Positions 23,996 to 36,507 are shown, numbered from the stretch's first letter. The stretch: DNA of 64,000 bases from Mesocentrotus franciscanus (GCA_037976565.1 CP137685.1:22596005-22660004); one strand, 5' to 3'. Program-made: numbers and translations. The notes: generated from the letters alone by a model not told the origin.

Positions 23996-24453
23996 GACCC
24001 CGTTCTCACTCACTTCGTTGGAGCGGTCTAACTAAGACCCGTTCCTCAGGAGCGGTTCTTAGGTGAGTGAGAACGGTCAAAGTGGTCCAGGAAGTGGACT
24101 TCTGGACCGCTCCAGAAGACCACCTCGGGAGGTGGTCTTGAGGAACGGGTCTTATTAAGAGCGGTTTGGAGCGCTCTAACGTGCGAGTGTGAACGGAAGC
24201 GTACTTTGAACGGAAGTGGTCTAGTGACGTTGCGTGCGAAACATGTAGTACCGTACATACGCTTAGTATTCCGCGCGCGAAAAATTTAACCGCTGACCTG
24301 AGCTGCCATAGCAACAAGACCACTTTGACTCGTGGAGCGGTTTGAGCCATAAAAAACTGCTCGGAGTGTGAACCCTCGCAAACCGTTCCTCAAGACCCGT
24401 TCCTCTGGAGCGGTCTAACTAAGACCACTTTCAAAGTGAGTGAGAACGGGGTC
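23996..24453. mobile_element. 458-bp foldback element with GACCCCGTTCTCAC ends
   Basis: The termini GACCCCGTTCTCACTCACTT and AAGTGAGTGAGAACGGGGTC are perfect inverted repeats. Shorter inverted blocks ('ggagcggtctaactaagac', 'gacccgttcctc') recur several times inside in both orientations. The flanks (acttg / ttact) give no convincing target duplication. ORFs at 24006-24350 and 24046-24258 are not coding. Confidence 0.75.
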
Positions 24454-24463
24454 TTACTCGCTG

Positions 24464-24566
24464 GCAGCCGAAGATGGCGTGATCCTTAATAGGACGCCCG
24501 GCGAAAAAAAACTGGGCTCATGAGCATAATTATGAGTTCGTTGATAACGCCATCTTCGGCGGCTTA
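24464..24566. repeat. Short inverted repeat pair around about 70 bp
   Basis: 'gccgaagatggcg' at about 24468 and 'cgccatcttcggc' at about 24548 are perfect reverse complements. It may be a very small MITE or a remnant; no target duplication was seen. Confidence 0.4.
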
Positions 24567-24744
24567 AATCAAGTGTAGGGAATAGAAAGAACCGGCCAGA
24601 TTCTGGACTACTCTCACCCCTCCCTACCCCCTCTCTCTCTCTCTCTCTCTCACCCCCCTACTCTCTACCGGTCTCTCATAGCTGAAAACTTGTAAAGCCC
24701 CGATCGAAGACTGGACATTATGACAAAGCTACGACTGACACAAA

Positions 24745-24918
24745 CAGGGGCGGATCCAGCCGGCGGCAAGGGAGGGGGCCTAAAAAGGGGCCCACTTCGA
24801 GCGAAAATTTGAAAATCGTGCCGGTCGATTTTTCGCTCAGTGGGGGGGGGGGTAGTGAGCACAATTTTTTTTTGGAACCCGAAAATTTTTTTCCTCCGGC
24901 CCCCTGGATCCGCCACTG
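24745..24918. mobile_element. 174-bp hAT-like MITE with 8-bp target duplication
   Basis: Ends CAGGGGCGGATCCAG and CTGGATCCGCCACTG are near-perfect inverted repeats. They are flanked by GACACAAA (24737-24744) and GACACAAG (24919-24926), an 8-bp duplication with one difference. The interior has 'gtcgatttttcgctcagtgg', which recurs in the truncated copy at 53530. ORF 24665-24943 is not coding. Confidence 0.85.
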
Positions 24919-24954
24919 GACACAAGCGGTTTAAAGCCTGCATGGGTGAATTCC

Positions 24955-25215
24955 AATGATCGGATATAAGACACGTTATGATGATGTATGAACACCAAAG
25001 AAGATTCTTAGAGATCTATTCGTCGAGTGGAATCTCACAGGATTCGAACCTGTTCCATCACAACAACAAACAAATTATTTGTAATGATCATAATGATAAA
25101 GAGTTCAGATTTCTCTACTTCGAATTTTTTTCTTCAACTAATATTATTCTTTATAAGCAGTTTATTAGACCTTTGTACACCACTCTTGTTTTAAAGGTAG
25201 TGTATCTCTTTTGCA
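24955..25215 (+). repeat. Local duplication, copy 1 (pairs with 27055-27295)
   Basis: Shared blocks include 'gatgatgtatg', 'aacaccaaagaagattctta', 'ggaatctcac' and 'gattcgaacctgt', then after a variable stretch 'cctttgtacac'. Copy 2 has the same order. The 'gattcgaacctg' motif resembles a tRNA B box, but no box A or cloverleaf surrounds it. Confidence 0.7.
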
Positions 25216-25758
25216 GCCAATTCTGTAGAACTTTGCTGGAATTATGAATATGTCACGTATGTCTGTGAAATTTAAACGTTAGCAGTGTCCTCAGTATTCA
25301 AATTATGCAAGGAAACCCGTTTACTTTCTAGACTTCACTGTCAGACACTATTGAGTGACTGACTGACTTCTTTTTGTCTTTGGTAATAACATACTTAAGA
25401 TGAGCTGAAGAGGTTACATGAGCATTTGTCTACATCAATAACCCACTTCTTGTAATGGCCAAAATTAAACTGATTGAATCTTTGTGCAGCACAAAACGTA
25501 TGACCATTCGGTACAAGGGGGTGAAAATCAGACTATTTAATTAAACGAGCGCGCTCGCTAAATTCGATTCGACAACAAACGGTCGTTATTTTCCACCAAA
25601 AGACATTTTCAATCCTTTTTGTTCTGAGGGAAGTTTTAAATTAGTATTATCTCACAAATGCCATTGGACTTTATCCTTTTTATTTTTTTGGCCTGCAAAT
25701 GGGACATAGTACCTTTAAAGAAATTTTCGGCAACGAAACTATGACTTACTCCCCACCC

Positions 25759-25793
<35 letters not shown>

Positions 25794-27054
25794 CCTCTCA
25801 TAACTAAAACTACGGTACTATCGAAGGCCGTGGATAATTATTATAACATGATGTCTTCTATAGCGCCGGTATCTGGACCTGTATAGGTGCACTGCTCGTC
25901 CTAGAAAAACGAAATCCAAAATCAAACGATTATTGTAAACAATCAATGAGCTGTATTAATATAATCCCTTGCTTTTCATAAAGTAAAAGTCAAATGATTT
26001 TAAATGATACATTGAAAATATTAATCCATACACGATTCACTAATCAACATTGTTTTGAAAATGGCGTGTCAAAATCCATTTGTGCCAGATTTTGGTGAGA
26101 CTGTGAAAACGTTAGGATACACATGAACATGACCGAACATGATACGAAAGAAACACAAACGTTAACAAAAAACGAGGAGATTGTTTACATGTGCTTATTA
26201 ATAATGAGGGCAAAATTAATGTCATCATCACAAAATAAAGGATAATTGAGATAATGTCGATGGTGAGGATAAGAAGGGCATATGTTGTACTCACATTAAA
26301 TTTTAAAATAGGTTTGCAATATGTGATTGTTATGAACAGCGAGTGATCTTCGCATTTTCGAAAACTGCAACCTTTTAAAAGCGCAATATTTCGACAATAA
26401 TCAGGATTAGGGGGCAAATTACATTGTGGTAAAGGGTGACAGGTATGCCTTTTGGGCACTATTTCATGCACGATGATTATTGGTTTGGGCAAAATCTGTA
26501 AGCCCCTGACCCCTGTCATCCAGAAAGTTGGTAATCGTCTCTATTGGTTGTAACCGTTTATTTAAATGCACATAATCACACGGTGGAAATCTTGCATAAT
26601 GATAATTTAAGGCTTACATTTCCCTTTGTCATGATTGTTTGCATGTGATCCTAACTTTTTCACTGTTTTACCAGAAACAAATCCAGTATCTGGCACAGAT
26701 CGATTTTGACATGTCAATTTTATAACAATGTTAATTGGTGAAGCGAGTATGAATTAGTTCAATCAAAGTATCATTTTTATGAAAAGCGCATAGTTCGCTC
26801 ACAATAATCATTTATTTTCGGGGTTCCTTGTTTTCTGGGACACACTGTATAGTTCGAGAGTAATTTCGAGTGTTCACCCAATAGTAAATTTACATGTACA
26901 TCAGAACGGCTTGTTTTCAAAATTGAAGAGATGTGTCTTGAGCGTTTCTTTGAAGGATTTCATTGTAGAGCTGTAAGGAAAAAGCATGGCAGGTTTAGTG
27001 ACATTGTCACCATGCTTTACGATTGACACAAGAGATTTAGAGCCTAAATGATTT
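25216..27054. other. Intergenic stretch, no gene recognised
   Basis: Contains a (CT)n tract near 25763-25790 and otherwise AT-rich unique sequence. The 135-codon minus-strand frame at 26112-26519 has no recognised motif, no splice support and a composition typical of AT-rich noncoding DNA. Confidence 0.5.
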
Positions 27055-27295
27055 ATAATGATTGGATAAAATACATAACGATGATGTATGGACACCAAAG
27101 AAGATTCTTAGTGATCGATTTGACCGGAATCTCACAAGATTCGAACCTGTCCCATTACATCAACAAATTGTGTATATTTAATTACATGACAGAGCATTGA
27201 TATTATTATTCTTATACTTCGGGGTTTTTTTTCAACTAACTTTATTCTTTGTATTAAACCTTTGTACACAATTTTGTTGTCAAGGCATTTTCGGC
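27055..27295 (+). repeat. Local duplication, copy 2 (pairs with 24955-25215)
   Basis: Near-colinear copy of 24955-25215. It is followed by 'cattttcggcagcgatactatgg', which also matches a block near 25717, so the original duplicated unit was probably longer than either copy now shows. Confidence 0.7.
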
Positions 27296-27599
27296 AGCGA
27301 TACTATGGAAATAATATAATGAGACTGCACGATATTTCGATTCAATCCTCACAGAGAGTTAATTTCATTACATGTATTCAAATTTGTTTTCTTACTATAT
27401 TTCTCTTCCTTTCTCGTCCTCATCCCCCTTCTCTCTCTCTCTTCTAATCTCTGTTTCTGTCTGACCCTCCAAATATATTGTTACTATGATTATCTAATAT
27501 CTATAACCAAGTTTTACCAGCAAGCAGGTTACTTATTTATAAATGATAATAAAGGGCAATGAGTGGTTACTTTATTTATCAAATAATTTGCTTGGAATG

Positions 27600-27792
27600 C
27601 ATTCTAAGACAATACAATTATAATAATAATACTAATACAGCATTACGGCGCTCTAGCATTTCAAGGAATTAATTCCTGCTAGGTACCCATTCACATCACC
27701 TGGGTTGAGTGTGGCAAATGTAGATCAATGTCTTGCCAAAGGACCTTTGATCGACAGTCCGGTGACGTATCCACTCGACCACGACACCTCTA
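27600..27792 (-). mobile_element. tRNA-derived SINE, partly deleted
   Basis: On the minus strand the head 'gtcgtggtcgagtggatacg' resembles the A-box region of a Ser/Leu-type tRNA. It is followed by a body with 'gccacactcaacccaggtga' and 'gggtacctagcaggaattaa' and a 3' tail of (ATT)n-like repeats. The body recalls a SINE common in sea urchin and other marine genomes. The B-box region appears deleted. Confidence 0.7.
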
Positions 27793-28577
27793 CTAACGAA
27801 ATGAATCAAATTCGAGGGTGAATACCTCTGACTCTGAGTTGACAATATCTCCAATAATGTTGTTAGCATCTAGGCCTCTATATACTGAGTTGATAATCAT
27901 CAATAACACAGTGTATAGCTAAGATATAGCTCATGTAGCCCCGAATGGCGAAAAATGGGAATAAAGTGAGAAGAAATTAAGTTTAAGAGGGAAAGGCAAC
28001 GTGAAAACATTTTTTTTAAATAAAGATACACAAATTGAATTCATGCACCACTGTCATACTAGGAATAATCCCACACCCTTCCATTCTCAACAATTACCTA
28101 GCTTGTTCTCAATCCACCAAGGAAGATGCATCCCACCCCCCGTCTGTCTGTCTGTTTCCGGATACCAGTGCTCCCTTAAAATAAAGGCATTGAGCGGTGG
28201 TAAGATATTCAAAATTAAATGATATACTTACTTGTTATCATGTTACAAGTGAGAAGTCTTTATTAAAAACTCCGTGGCAATCCAAATCCATAACAGTCAA
28301 CTTAGATTTAGGTATAGGTCTATTCCTGTTCTCAATATGGATATATAGATCTACACAAAGTATAATATAGGTCTCCACTGTCTACAGAATAATAGCGAGC
28401 TTTAGATTCTGACACCGAACGACCTCGACTACGAGTGACGTCATTGTTATGCTCGTTGTTGAATCCACGTTGGGCCTCCTCTTATTAATTTTTGTCTCTT
28501 ACACATTTTCTTTGTTACGTCATATCGATATCGAATTGTAGATATCGGTACGTCTGCACCTCTAGAGGGAGAAGGAA

Positions 28578-29210
28578 ATGTCAATTCTTAAAGAAATCTA
28601 CGCTATTACACCTGTAGAATGGAAAATCGATTTAACGAAGAGGCAAATTTCATTTCTCAGTCCAAAAATAGAATTTATGTTTACAAAGAAAACTGTCCAA
28701 TTTGAATCAGTCTGTTCAAAGAATTTGTACAGGGCGTGCTTACAAAAAATGCCTGACCTCCCCGTTAGTTTTCATAATTTATATTCATCATAGAATCTGT
28801 CGGTTAAGGAAATTAAAAATGTTTTTGTCCGTCCGAGATTCAGCACATTAGATAATAAAACTAAGAAGATTTCAGTTCAAACTGCTTTGTAGAATTGTAT
28901 ATGTTAATCGCTATTTATACAGGTTTAAATTCATTTCAAATGATAAATGATCATTCTGTGCAAAAGATGAGGAAACATAATATTTTTGAATGCGTTGTAG
29001 TGAGAAGATTATAGGAACAATGTAGTGATAATTTTATCCTGGATCTTCCTATAAGGTTCTGAAATCATCAAAATGATAAGAAATTTGGCCCAGTCTTGGT
29101 AAAATTACAAGCACTGTACACAGAAAGTTGTATATGGGACTACACGAACATGTGGCATAAAAATCCGTCCCGATTTTTATGATGTTACATGCCGTATTTA
29201 GAATATTAAG
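28578..29210 (+). pseudogene. Decayed L1-like LINE ORF2 C-terminal segment
   Basis: Across several frames the translation shows the layout of an L1/Tx1-type ORF2 3' region: a segment ending in LPVSFHNLYSS, then STLDNKTKKI, then FECVVVRRL where the family has its zinc-knuckle 'HLF..C' block. Only short frames survive (28578-28793 is the longest), with stops and frameshifts between. It is dead coding sequence. The 3' end is not clear, and the assignment rests on resemblance to the better-preserved copy at 50032-51373. Confidence 0.45.
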
Positions 29211-29404
29211 GCATTTGAAGAGCCATGCTTTTCAGGGAACATTTTTTCTTTGATGTTCTTCCACACTTGCATAATACAATGATAACGCTCACAAATTATT
29301 TTTCACCTCTTCCCAGAACTCAACCTTCTCTTTAAAGACATAAGCTGGACGGAAGTTCACATTGGATTGGATGAAGTATGTGATAGATTATATAACAAAA
29401 CGTA

Positions 29405-29535
29405 CAGAACGTGAAGACTATAGGAGGCGGTGCGGTGGAGCGGTGCGGTGGAGCGGTGCGGTGGAGAAGTGAACTCTCTCTCCCTCCCTCTCCCGATCTC
29501 TCTCTCCTTCTCTCCCTTCCTTTGATTTCTCTCTC
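29405..29535. repeat. GGTGCGGTGGAGC short tandem and CT-rich tract
   Basis: Three copies of a 14-bp unit 'cggtgcggtggag' (about 29427-29466) are followed by imperfect (CT)n. The overlapping minus ORF 29357-29569 is an artefact. Confidence 0.8.
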
Positions 29536-29604
29536 TGATGTTTCTCTGTACCTTTTCCGCGTCGCGCACTAGGCTAGGAAAGATATTACATTTTTTAGGT
29601 AAAC

Positions 29605-30118
29605 GTCAAACAAATTGCAATAAAATGTTTGCCACTGCAATGCATTTTAGTAAGGTCCCCAAAATGACATACTAAAAGTCCAAAAAAATCCAAGTAGTGG
29701 AAGTGTCCCTAATTTGCATAAATCCAATATGGCCGCTATTTCGAGGATTTTCACATAGATTTTGTCTTATTTTTCAACTTGTTTAGGCTGTTGTGGCACT
29801 AAAGGAGTAGGAAAAGTGATCTGCTTTACATTTTGTATAACTAAAATACCCATATACTACAGGTACATCACACACCTGAAACAAATCTCTCGCACACCCA
29901 CACCCACACAATCCAACATGTGATTTATGCTCAATTTATCACCTTAGCAGATGATTTTATTTCATTATGCGCTAGACAAATATCATGTCATTTCAATTAT
30001 ATTGAAAAAACTAAAACAAAAATATTCAGAAAACTGGCCCTTATGAGTATCCGTACAAACACAAGAGCTGTTGGTAGGGCTATGTAGGGGTACAGCCTAT
30101 ACATACGTTACATTATCC
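29605..30118 (+). repeat. Left terminal inverted repeat
   Basis: Matches the complement of 33842-34364. Recognisable blocks are 'aatatggccgctatttcgag', a (CA)-rich stretch 'cacacccacacccacacaat' and 'agagctgttggtagggctat'. Confidence 0.9.
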
Positions 30119-31239
30119 TCATGGTCATTGGAATTAGAAGTTGTTCTCAGTGCCACGGTTTACTTAATTTTAGAGAGGTGAAAAACAGAAGCAAACATTG
30201 TATGCTAATGGCTCATCACAGTACAAGTATCCACATTACTGCGGTAATGTGCTCTCTAGTCACTATTTTTTGGTCAAATATTCAACTAAGTTAGACCTGT
30301 AAGCTTTTATTGTGTGATATCCATGATGCCTAATTCATAGTCATTCATTGTAAAACTTTAAAGTAGAACACCCAATAATAGTTTCATTATAATATCGATG
30401 GAAAGCTCATAATGTGCAGAATACAATACATTTTTTAAATTAACATATCAGAACCCACTAAGGCACAATAACTAATCAAAGTTTGTCACTATACACCCCC
30501 ACTTCATCTAAAGTCATTCAGAGGTCAAATTGAGCCTGTAATTCATGACGCCACAGAATGTACACCTTTCTTGATCGCCGATCTATGCAGTGCTACAAAC
30601 ATGAGCATAGCTACATCAATAGGAAGGGGGATTTAGTTGTTGATGTGGTACTGGTTGTGCTATTACTGTAGTTGTATAGTAGGGATATGCATAAAAAGAA
30701 ATGATACTTGGTCCAAAAATGTGTCTGGAAGACTTGCATCTGTCAACGATCTTCCCGCAGTTGGTGCAGTATATCATGTATAAACAATGCACGGTGAACT
30801 TTAAAACTAAAAAACAAATACCAATGGTATACACTGTGAGCACAAGCACTTCCAAAAAGGCTAAAACTGGCCGACCTAAAGATGAGGTGAAATGGAGGAA
30901 AATGATGAGGAACAAACAACAGTAGTTGATTTTGTTACTAAGATGCATGTATTTTCTGGATACAGATCATGATGCCTACATTAAGTGGGGTATACATGAA
31001 AAAGAAAATACAGGGGCACTTCGGTGAGAGGATTGTATAATTGAACCGAACGGAAAGCATGATGTAGTTAAATTTCGTAGCACAGTTAGTGCTATTCTGT
31101 ATGAATTCCACAAGCAGTCAAAGAACAACACACCAAAGCAGGAGAAACGAGGATCATAAAGACTGCTGCCTCACCGTATAAAGAATGACGTCAAGTTATT
31201 GAAAGAAAATTGCAAGTGACGCGTTTACCCAACTCCTGC

Positions 31240-33226
31240 TGAAATGTCATCTACCACTGCTGTACTTGCATTTCTCTCAGATTCCCTGCAACTGCTATTG
31301 AGGAACATGTTTGTTGACCAAAAGGTAGATTGTAATGCTGGCATCTATTGGGCAAGCCATAATGCACGCAATACATCCAAGGGTTCTCCTTGCTCCTCTT
31401 CAGCTTGGACTTGGATTACAAATGCATCATCAATTCTCATCTCGCTTTTTTATCGACACACTGCATGCGCAATGCTTCTAATGCTCTTATCCGGTGGTTA
31501 AGAAATATGAAAGAAGTACGGCAATTTCTCAAGAGTGCATTCAGTTTATTGCAGACAATGTCGGCCATAATATCGACACTCCTGATGGATCAGGTACTTT
31601 CAACAGATGGGTACATTGCTACCAAAACCCCAGGGATAAAGTACTTTAAGCCTGTACCTAGATAAACGGTATCCGCTGAGGACTTTGCTACTGTTGGACG
31701 TATCGACATTGAATACTTCAAGGCATCTACAACTGTACAACCTCTGGTTTACCAGCCGATTGTGAATCGGGGACCAGAAGATCCAACATTTGACCTTGAT
31801 GTGTTGTTGAAGACATCTTTACTACTTCATAGGTCCTGAACGATACAGATAATAAAAACAACGGCAAGTACCCTGATCAGTCATCTTTTTTGTTTCTCCC
31901 CATGATTGACATGAATCCTAGTGATCCATCCTGTGTTTACTACACTCTGCGTTTTGTTTGTGCCCATGCTAAACAGTATAATACTATACACCTGTTTTGA
32001 CTTTTGATCAGCTGCTATGGTGGAAGGCACTCACAATAATCAGGAGCCAGCCAAGTGACAGTGACTTGAAGCAGATCATTCTGCAGGGCATTTGATGACG
32101 GACTCAGGACTCCAGAAACTTCTTGAAGTAGTGTATGCCATACATGCTGGGTGGAAAGGCGATTTCTAGAGCTGCATATGTGCGGGGCCATTTACTCGTT
32201 TATGCTGCTCCAAATACCATGCTGATAGCAGACTTGTATAATGTACATCTGCTAACGAGTATACAAACAACCTCCGGAAGCTCCTATAGTGATCACTATA
32301 GGAACTTCCAGAGGTTGTTCAGCACCCAGGTGTTCCATGTGGAGTAGCTAATTTCGGGGAGCAGCCCACTTAAGTCCCCTCTCGAACAACTACTAACGGA
32401 CAGCATCTTCCTGATCTTCATTGTGATGTAGCAATTGAGGAAGAGCAGATTCCTGGAATTAATTGTGATGCAGCAGAAGTTTAAAGCCACAGTTCTTGTC
32501 GGTGATGACACAAACCTTCTTGCTAATCTTCTACGCTGATCTGAATGCAAAGGACTTCTTTTTTTGCACCTGAGCCCAAGGCAAACTCCAAGAAGAACCG
32601 AACATGGAATATCAAACAGCTGAAGGAAACTCTAGGAAGTAGTGTGTGTGTCTACTTTCTCTTTGCCATGTGCTTCTGGGATGCGACACAACGTCTCGCA
32701 CATTTGGACTAGGGAAAGGCGTAGCACTGAAGAAAATCATGAAGAATGACGACTTCTGTGAGCTTGCCATGGTATTTAGTCAGCCGGCATCAGACCTGAA
32801 GGAGACCATTATTCCAGTTGGAGAGAGAAGACACTTGTATGCCTGACTGCCTGTATGGTGGTGACTCAATAGAAGATTGCGAAACGTATCACCAATCTTG
32901 TCTGCCCTAGAAGCAAAGACTTTACAACCAACTTCAGCAGCAGGAAAGTTTCACAGTCTGCGTGTGTACTATCAGATATTAGAATGGAAAGGAATGGCAG
33001 ACAGCCTGACATCGGGAAACTGAGTTGGCAGGTCATGGATGGGAAGTATCTTCCAATAAAAACTGATAAAATACCAGCACCCGCATCACTCCTTAAGGTC
33101 ATCAGATGTGGATGCAAGAAAAACTGTGCAGCCAAGAAATGCACGTGCCAGAAGTATGACCTCCAATGTTCAACAGCCTGCACTGATTGTCGTGGCACTA
33201 GTTGCAGCAACTCACCACCATTATAG
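31240..33226 (+). pseudogene. Decayed putative transposase with C-terminal CXC domain
   Basis: Coding signal continues through several frames with many stops and shifts. In order: a segment with IADNVGHNID and GTFNRW (about 31538-31605); HVLLGCDTTSRTFGLGKGVA and LKKIMKND (about 32663-32755); then an 80-codon frame at 32984-33226 ending in a cysteine-rich block with C.CKKNC..KKCTC, C..AC.DC and C.N (about 33107-33211). I recall this arrangement, GCDTTS block followed by a CXC domain, from large proteins annotated as uncharacterised in cnidarians, molluscs and echinoderms. The biochemical activity is not known to me; the flanking arms suggest transposase. The reading frame is clearly broken. 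Confidence 0.75.
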
Positions 33227-33841
33227 GCCTACCTAGAACTTGATGATACTACTGATCAGCATGCCACGTATGTTTGTTGGAGACTACGAACTCTAATCAA
33301 CTTAAAATATGTATACTAAACTGTAGGCCTCATGATCTGCATCCTGTAATAACAACTGCACTGGGATTGTAAACCAACATAGACATATTATAGCTGCTCT
33401 GAAATGCACTGTAAGGTGAGAATCAACACAAAATTTATGCAAATTAACCCACTTTAAAAAAATGTATGTGTATATATGCAAATTAAAGAACCTAATTATG
33501 ATACATTTGAAATATCAAAATATTTTTACAACATGAGTAAGTGTTGTCGCAATTATTCTGAATGTAACATAGGACAAGAAATTTAATTATAATAAATTCT
33601 CTACAAAAATGTTTAATTTAGCAGCCATTTTGAATTTAAGCAAATTAAAACACTCAACCAGGCATATGAAACCTTTTGCAAACAAAATAATTCTTGGAAA
33701 TAACATTTTAGACTTTCAAAGTACACTAAAAGTATGCTAAAAGGTATGTATGGTGAATATTTTGACCAAATCTTGGAGAAAACCCTAGAATTGGCGGCCA
33801 TTTTGGATTTATGTAAATAAGACACAATTCGTCCACTACAC

Positions 33842-34364
33842 GGATAATGTAAGGTACAGACTACAGGCTGTACCCCTACATAGCCCTACCAACAGCTCTT
33901 GTGTTTGTACGGATACTCATAAGGGCCAGTCTTTCTGAATATTTTTGTTTTAGTTTTTTTTCTCAATATAAAATGGCATGATATTTGTCTAGTGCATAAT
34001 GAAAGAAGATCATCTGCTAGGGTAATAAATTGAGCATAAATTACATGTTGGATTGTGTGGGTGTGGGTGTGCGGGAGATTTGTTTCAGGTGTGTGATGTA
34101 CCTGTAGTATATGGGTATTTTAGTTGACACAAAATGTAAAGCAGATCACTTTTCCTACTCCTTTAGTGCCACAACAGCATATACAAGTTGAAAAATAAGA
34201 CAAAATCTATGCATGTGAAAACCCTCGAAATAGCGGCCATATTGGATTTATGCAAATTAGGGACACTTCCACTACTTGGATTTTTTTGGACTTTTAGTAT
34301 GTCATTTTGGGGACCTTACTAAAATGCATTGCAGTGAAAAATATTTTATTGCAATTTGTTTGAC
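33842..34364 (-). repeat. Right terminal inverted repeat
   Basis: Reverse complement of the left arm, 523 bp here against 514 bp on the left; the difference comes from small indels in poly-T and dinucleotide stretches. Confidence 0.9.
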
Positions 34365-36507
34365 CTCAAAACACAATATTCCTAGCCTACACCCAATTAC
34401 AACACAACCTCGCCATTCCTCTCTTTCTGAGGCCTCGAATACGTTCGTGGGGACGGAAATTTGGGGAGTAGCGCGATCAATGGAGAGAGCGCGCTGTGTG
34501 TGGGATCGGTGCGTGTGTGCATCGGTGCGTGTGTTGGAGAATAAAATGAATGAACTGAATCTGAACTATCTCTACCCACGCTCTGACATGTGGCTGATTT
34601 AGAATATCTCTTGGTGAATTTTGAAGTAATGATCAGTTGTGTTATCATCTTAATAAGTAGAGGTAGTGCTTCTCTATAGCATCTTTTGGGATCACATTAT
34701 TTCATCATTCTTCGCTGCAATTCAATAGTAAGTACTGATATTAATTGATTACTTTTCTGCCTTTTTTCTTTTTAGTGTAATAATACCGTATAAAAATAGG
34801 CTGAAGCTGAAATCACTGAAATCGACATCTTTTCATCAGTATTTTGAATGCAATCATTTTCTGAATTATCTTGCATAAATATAAATTATAGAGGTCTTAG
34901 GTCTATGGACTTATATTTTCCTTTTCTTAACAGATCCATTCTCTTCTTCTCTCTTCTCTCTGCCTTCTTCCCCAGCTTGTTGATTCCTTCTCATTTTTCT
35001 TGTTCTGTCTTTAAAATTGGAAATATTTGTTTTTGTTTCTTATGAGTTTGAAGTGCAATATGTTGAACAATTCTTTTTTACTTCTTATCTCAATTTTTGT
35101 TCCCTTTCAATTTTGTTAACTGTGTAGGATTCTTTTATACAATTTTGAACAGTGCAGCTATGTAATCTTTGTACGTATCAGTCTTTGGAGTGTTTTTTTT
35201 AACGAGGAATTTTCTTTATAAACCGAAATGAATGATGAAAAAATGTGCATTAGCAAATATGCACAAACTTGCTTAAAGAAGAAAATGAATGTATGACTCG
35301 CGAAGAAAGCTAACACAAGGAACGCCATAGATTATTTTGTAGATGTCACACATAATTATTTTTAACAAAAACGTGTTATTTGGTAGGAATAACATAAATG
35401 TGAAGGAAAAAATATATACGATACGATACGTTTGTAATTATTAACAAAAAATAAAATGAAACAAATAATACCTGGGATTATACAGTTTTTTCAAAAAATA
35501 TTTATGATTCAAGATTCCAGTTTGTTTAAACTCATATTTTAACTATATCCATTGCATTAGCTTGTACAGCCCAAACCGATAATGATATGGATAAGATCTA
35601 TCAAGTAGTCACAAAAACGAATGAAAATATTGCATTAGAAAATTGTCTGAAATATTTTTCATAGACACGGACGCGTGCAAAATACCTTTTGCCTTCAAAT
35701 TGAAATTTATTTTTTTTGAAATCAATTAACTTTATTTTGAATTTCGTTTTTGTTTACAACTATTCCAAATCATTACGAGGTATTAAAATGAAGAAGCATA
35801 ATCCACTACAGGTAGTGAAAGGGGGGGGGGCACGTGTCCCGGCCGCAGTTGAAGGGCGCGCAATTATAAACAAGAAAGGGGGTGCAATAAATGCAAATGT
35901 GAAAGCAGAAAAATAAGACAAACAGAATGGCGAAAGTTTGAAATGAATCGGACCAATAATAAGAAAGCTATGAATGTTTTAAATATGAGATCACTTTTAA
36001 AAGCGAATCTCAAAACACATGAAAAACCGTCGGTGTGCTGCATGCCCTACATGCGTTAGCGAGGAGAGTCACGTGACGAAAAAAAACCGGTATCTCACTG
36101 AAGTTTGCTTTTACATTGCAAAAAAACCGTGAACCTTCGGCGGGCGTTTCAAAAAACCATACTCCAAGAGGTAGCTTTTTCGATTTCGATTTTTCGTCGC
36201 ATTTGCGAAACACCGGAATGTGAGAAAATCCGATGGTTTTTGGTTGCAGTGTAAATGCAGCTAATGTAAATTATAGCTTATAAATAGCATTCTAAAGCGT
36301 CAGAAAATTTACAATCTTCGTTGCTTTACTCCTTATTGTGCCTCAATATATGGCAGTGTAAAACAAAAAAGATGAAAAAAGTGGCATTTGGGAATCCTTT
36401 CTGTTACCTTACTAAATTCTTAATTGACTATAATTATACTTCCAGAGAGTTCGTTAATTTTTGCGCCCCATTTGAAGAAGCCAAGTGATGGTAAACCATT
36501 TTATCAA
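34365..36507. other. Intergenic or upstream stretch, no gene recognised
   Basis: AT-rich with no supported exon. Around 36014-36240 a pair 'gaaaaaccgtcgg' / 'ccgatggtttttgg' is inverted about 210 bp apart and may mark a small MITE. A G-run with an adjoining GC-rich patch at 35820-35862 resembles the ends of hAT-like elements but has no partner. Confidence 0.45.

Larger units (their letters stand above)
29605..34364 (+). mobile_element. 4.76-kb DNA transposon with ~515-bp terminal inverted repeats
   Basis: The left arm 29605-30118 and right arm 33842-34364 are reverse complements over roughly 515 bp, with scattered mismatches and small indels. The outer ends read GTCAAACAAATTGCAATAAA and its complement, and the inner ends stop at 'cattatcc'. 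The arms enclose a decayed gene of a large invertebrate protein family with a C-terminal CXC motif (31240-33226, +). The immediate flanks (aggtaaac / ctcaaaac) do not give a clear target duplication, so superfamily placement is open. Long arms around one gene are typical of a formerly autonomous transposon. Confidence 0.85.

Noticed and set aside
23804..24350. ORFs over the foldback element considered as a transposase
   Set aside because: They coincide with inverted repeats and a CT tract and contain no catalytic motif.
25036..25062. 'gattcgaacctgt' as a possible tRNA gene (also near 27135)
   Set aside because: Only a B-box-like motif is present; no A box, anticodon arm or acceptor stem could be paired around it.
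26112..26519. 135-codon minus-strand ORF
   Set aside because: No motif, no splice support and AT-rich noncoding composition; a frame of this length is expected by chance in a 64-kb window.
30616..30948. 110-codon minus-strand ORF inside the long-arm transposon
   Set aside because: No family motif, and it lies inside a decayed transposon whose recognisable gene reads on the + strand.
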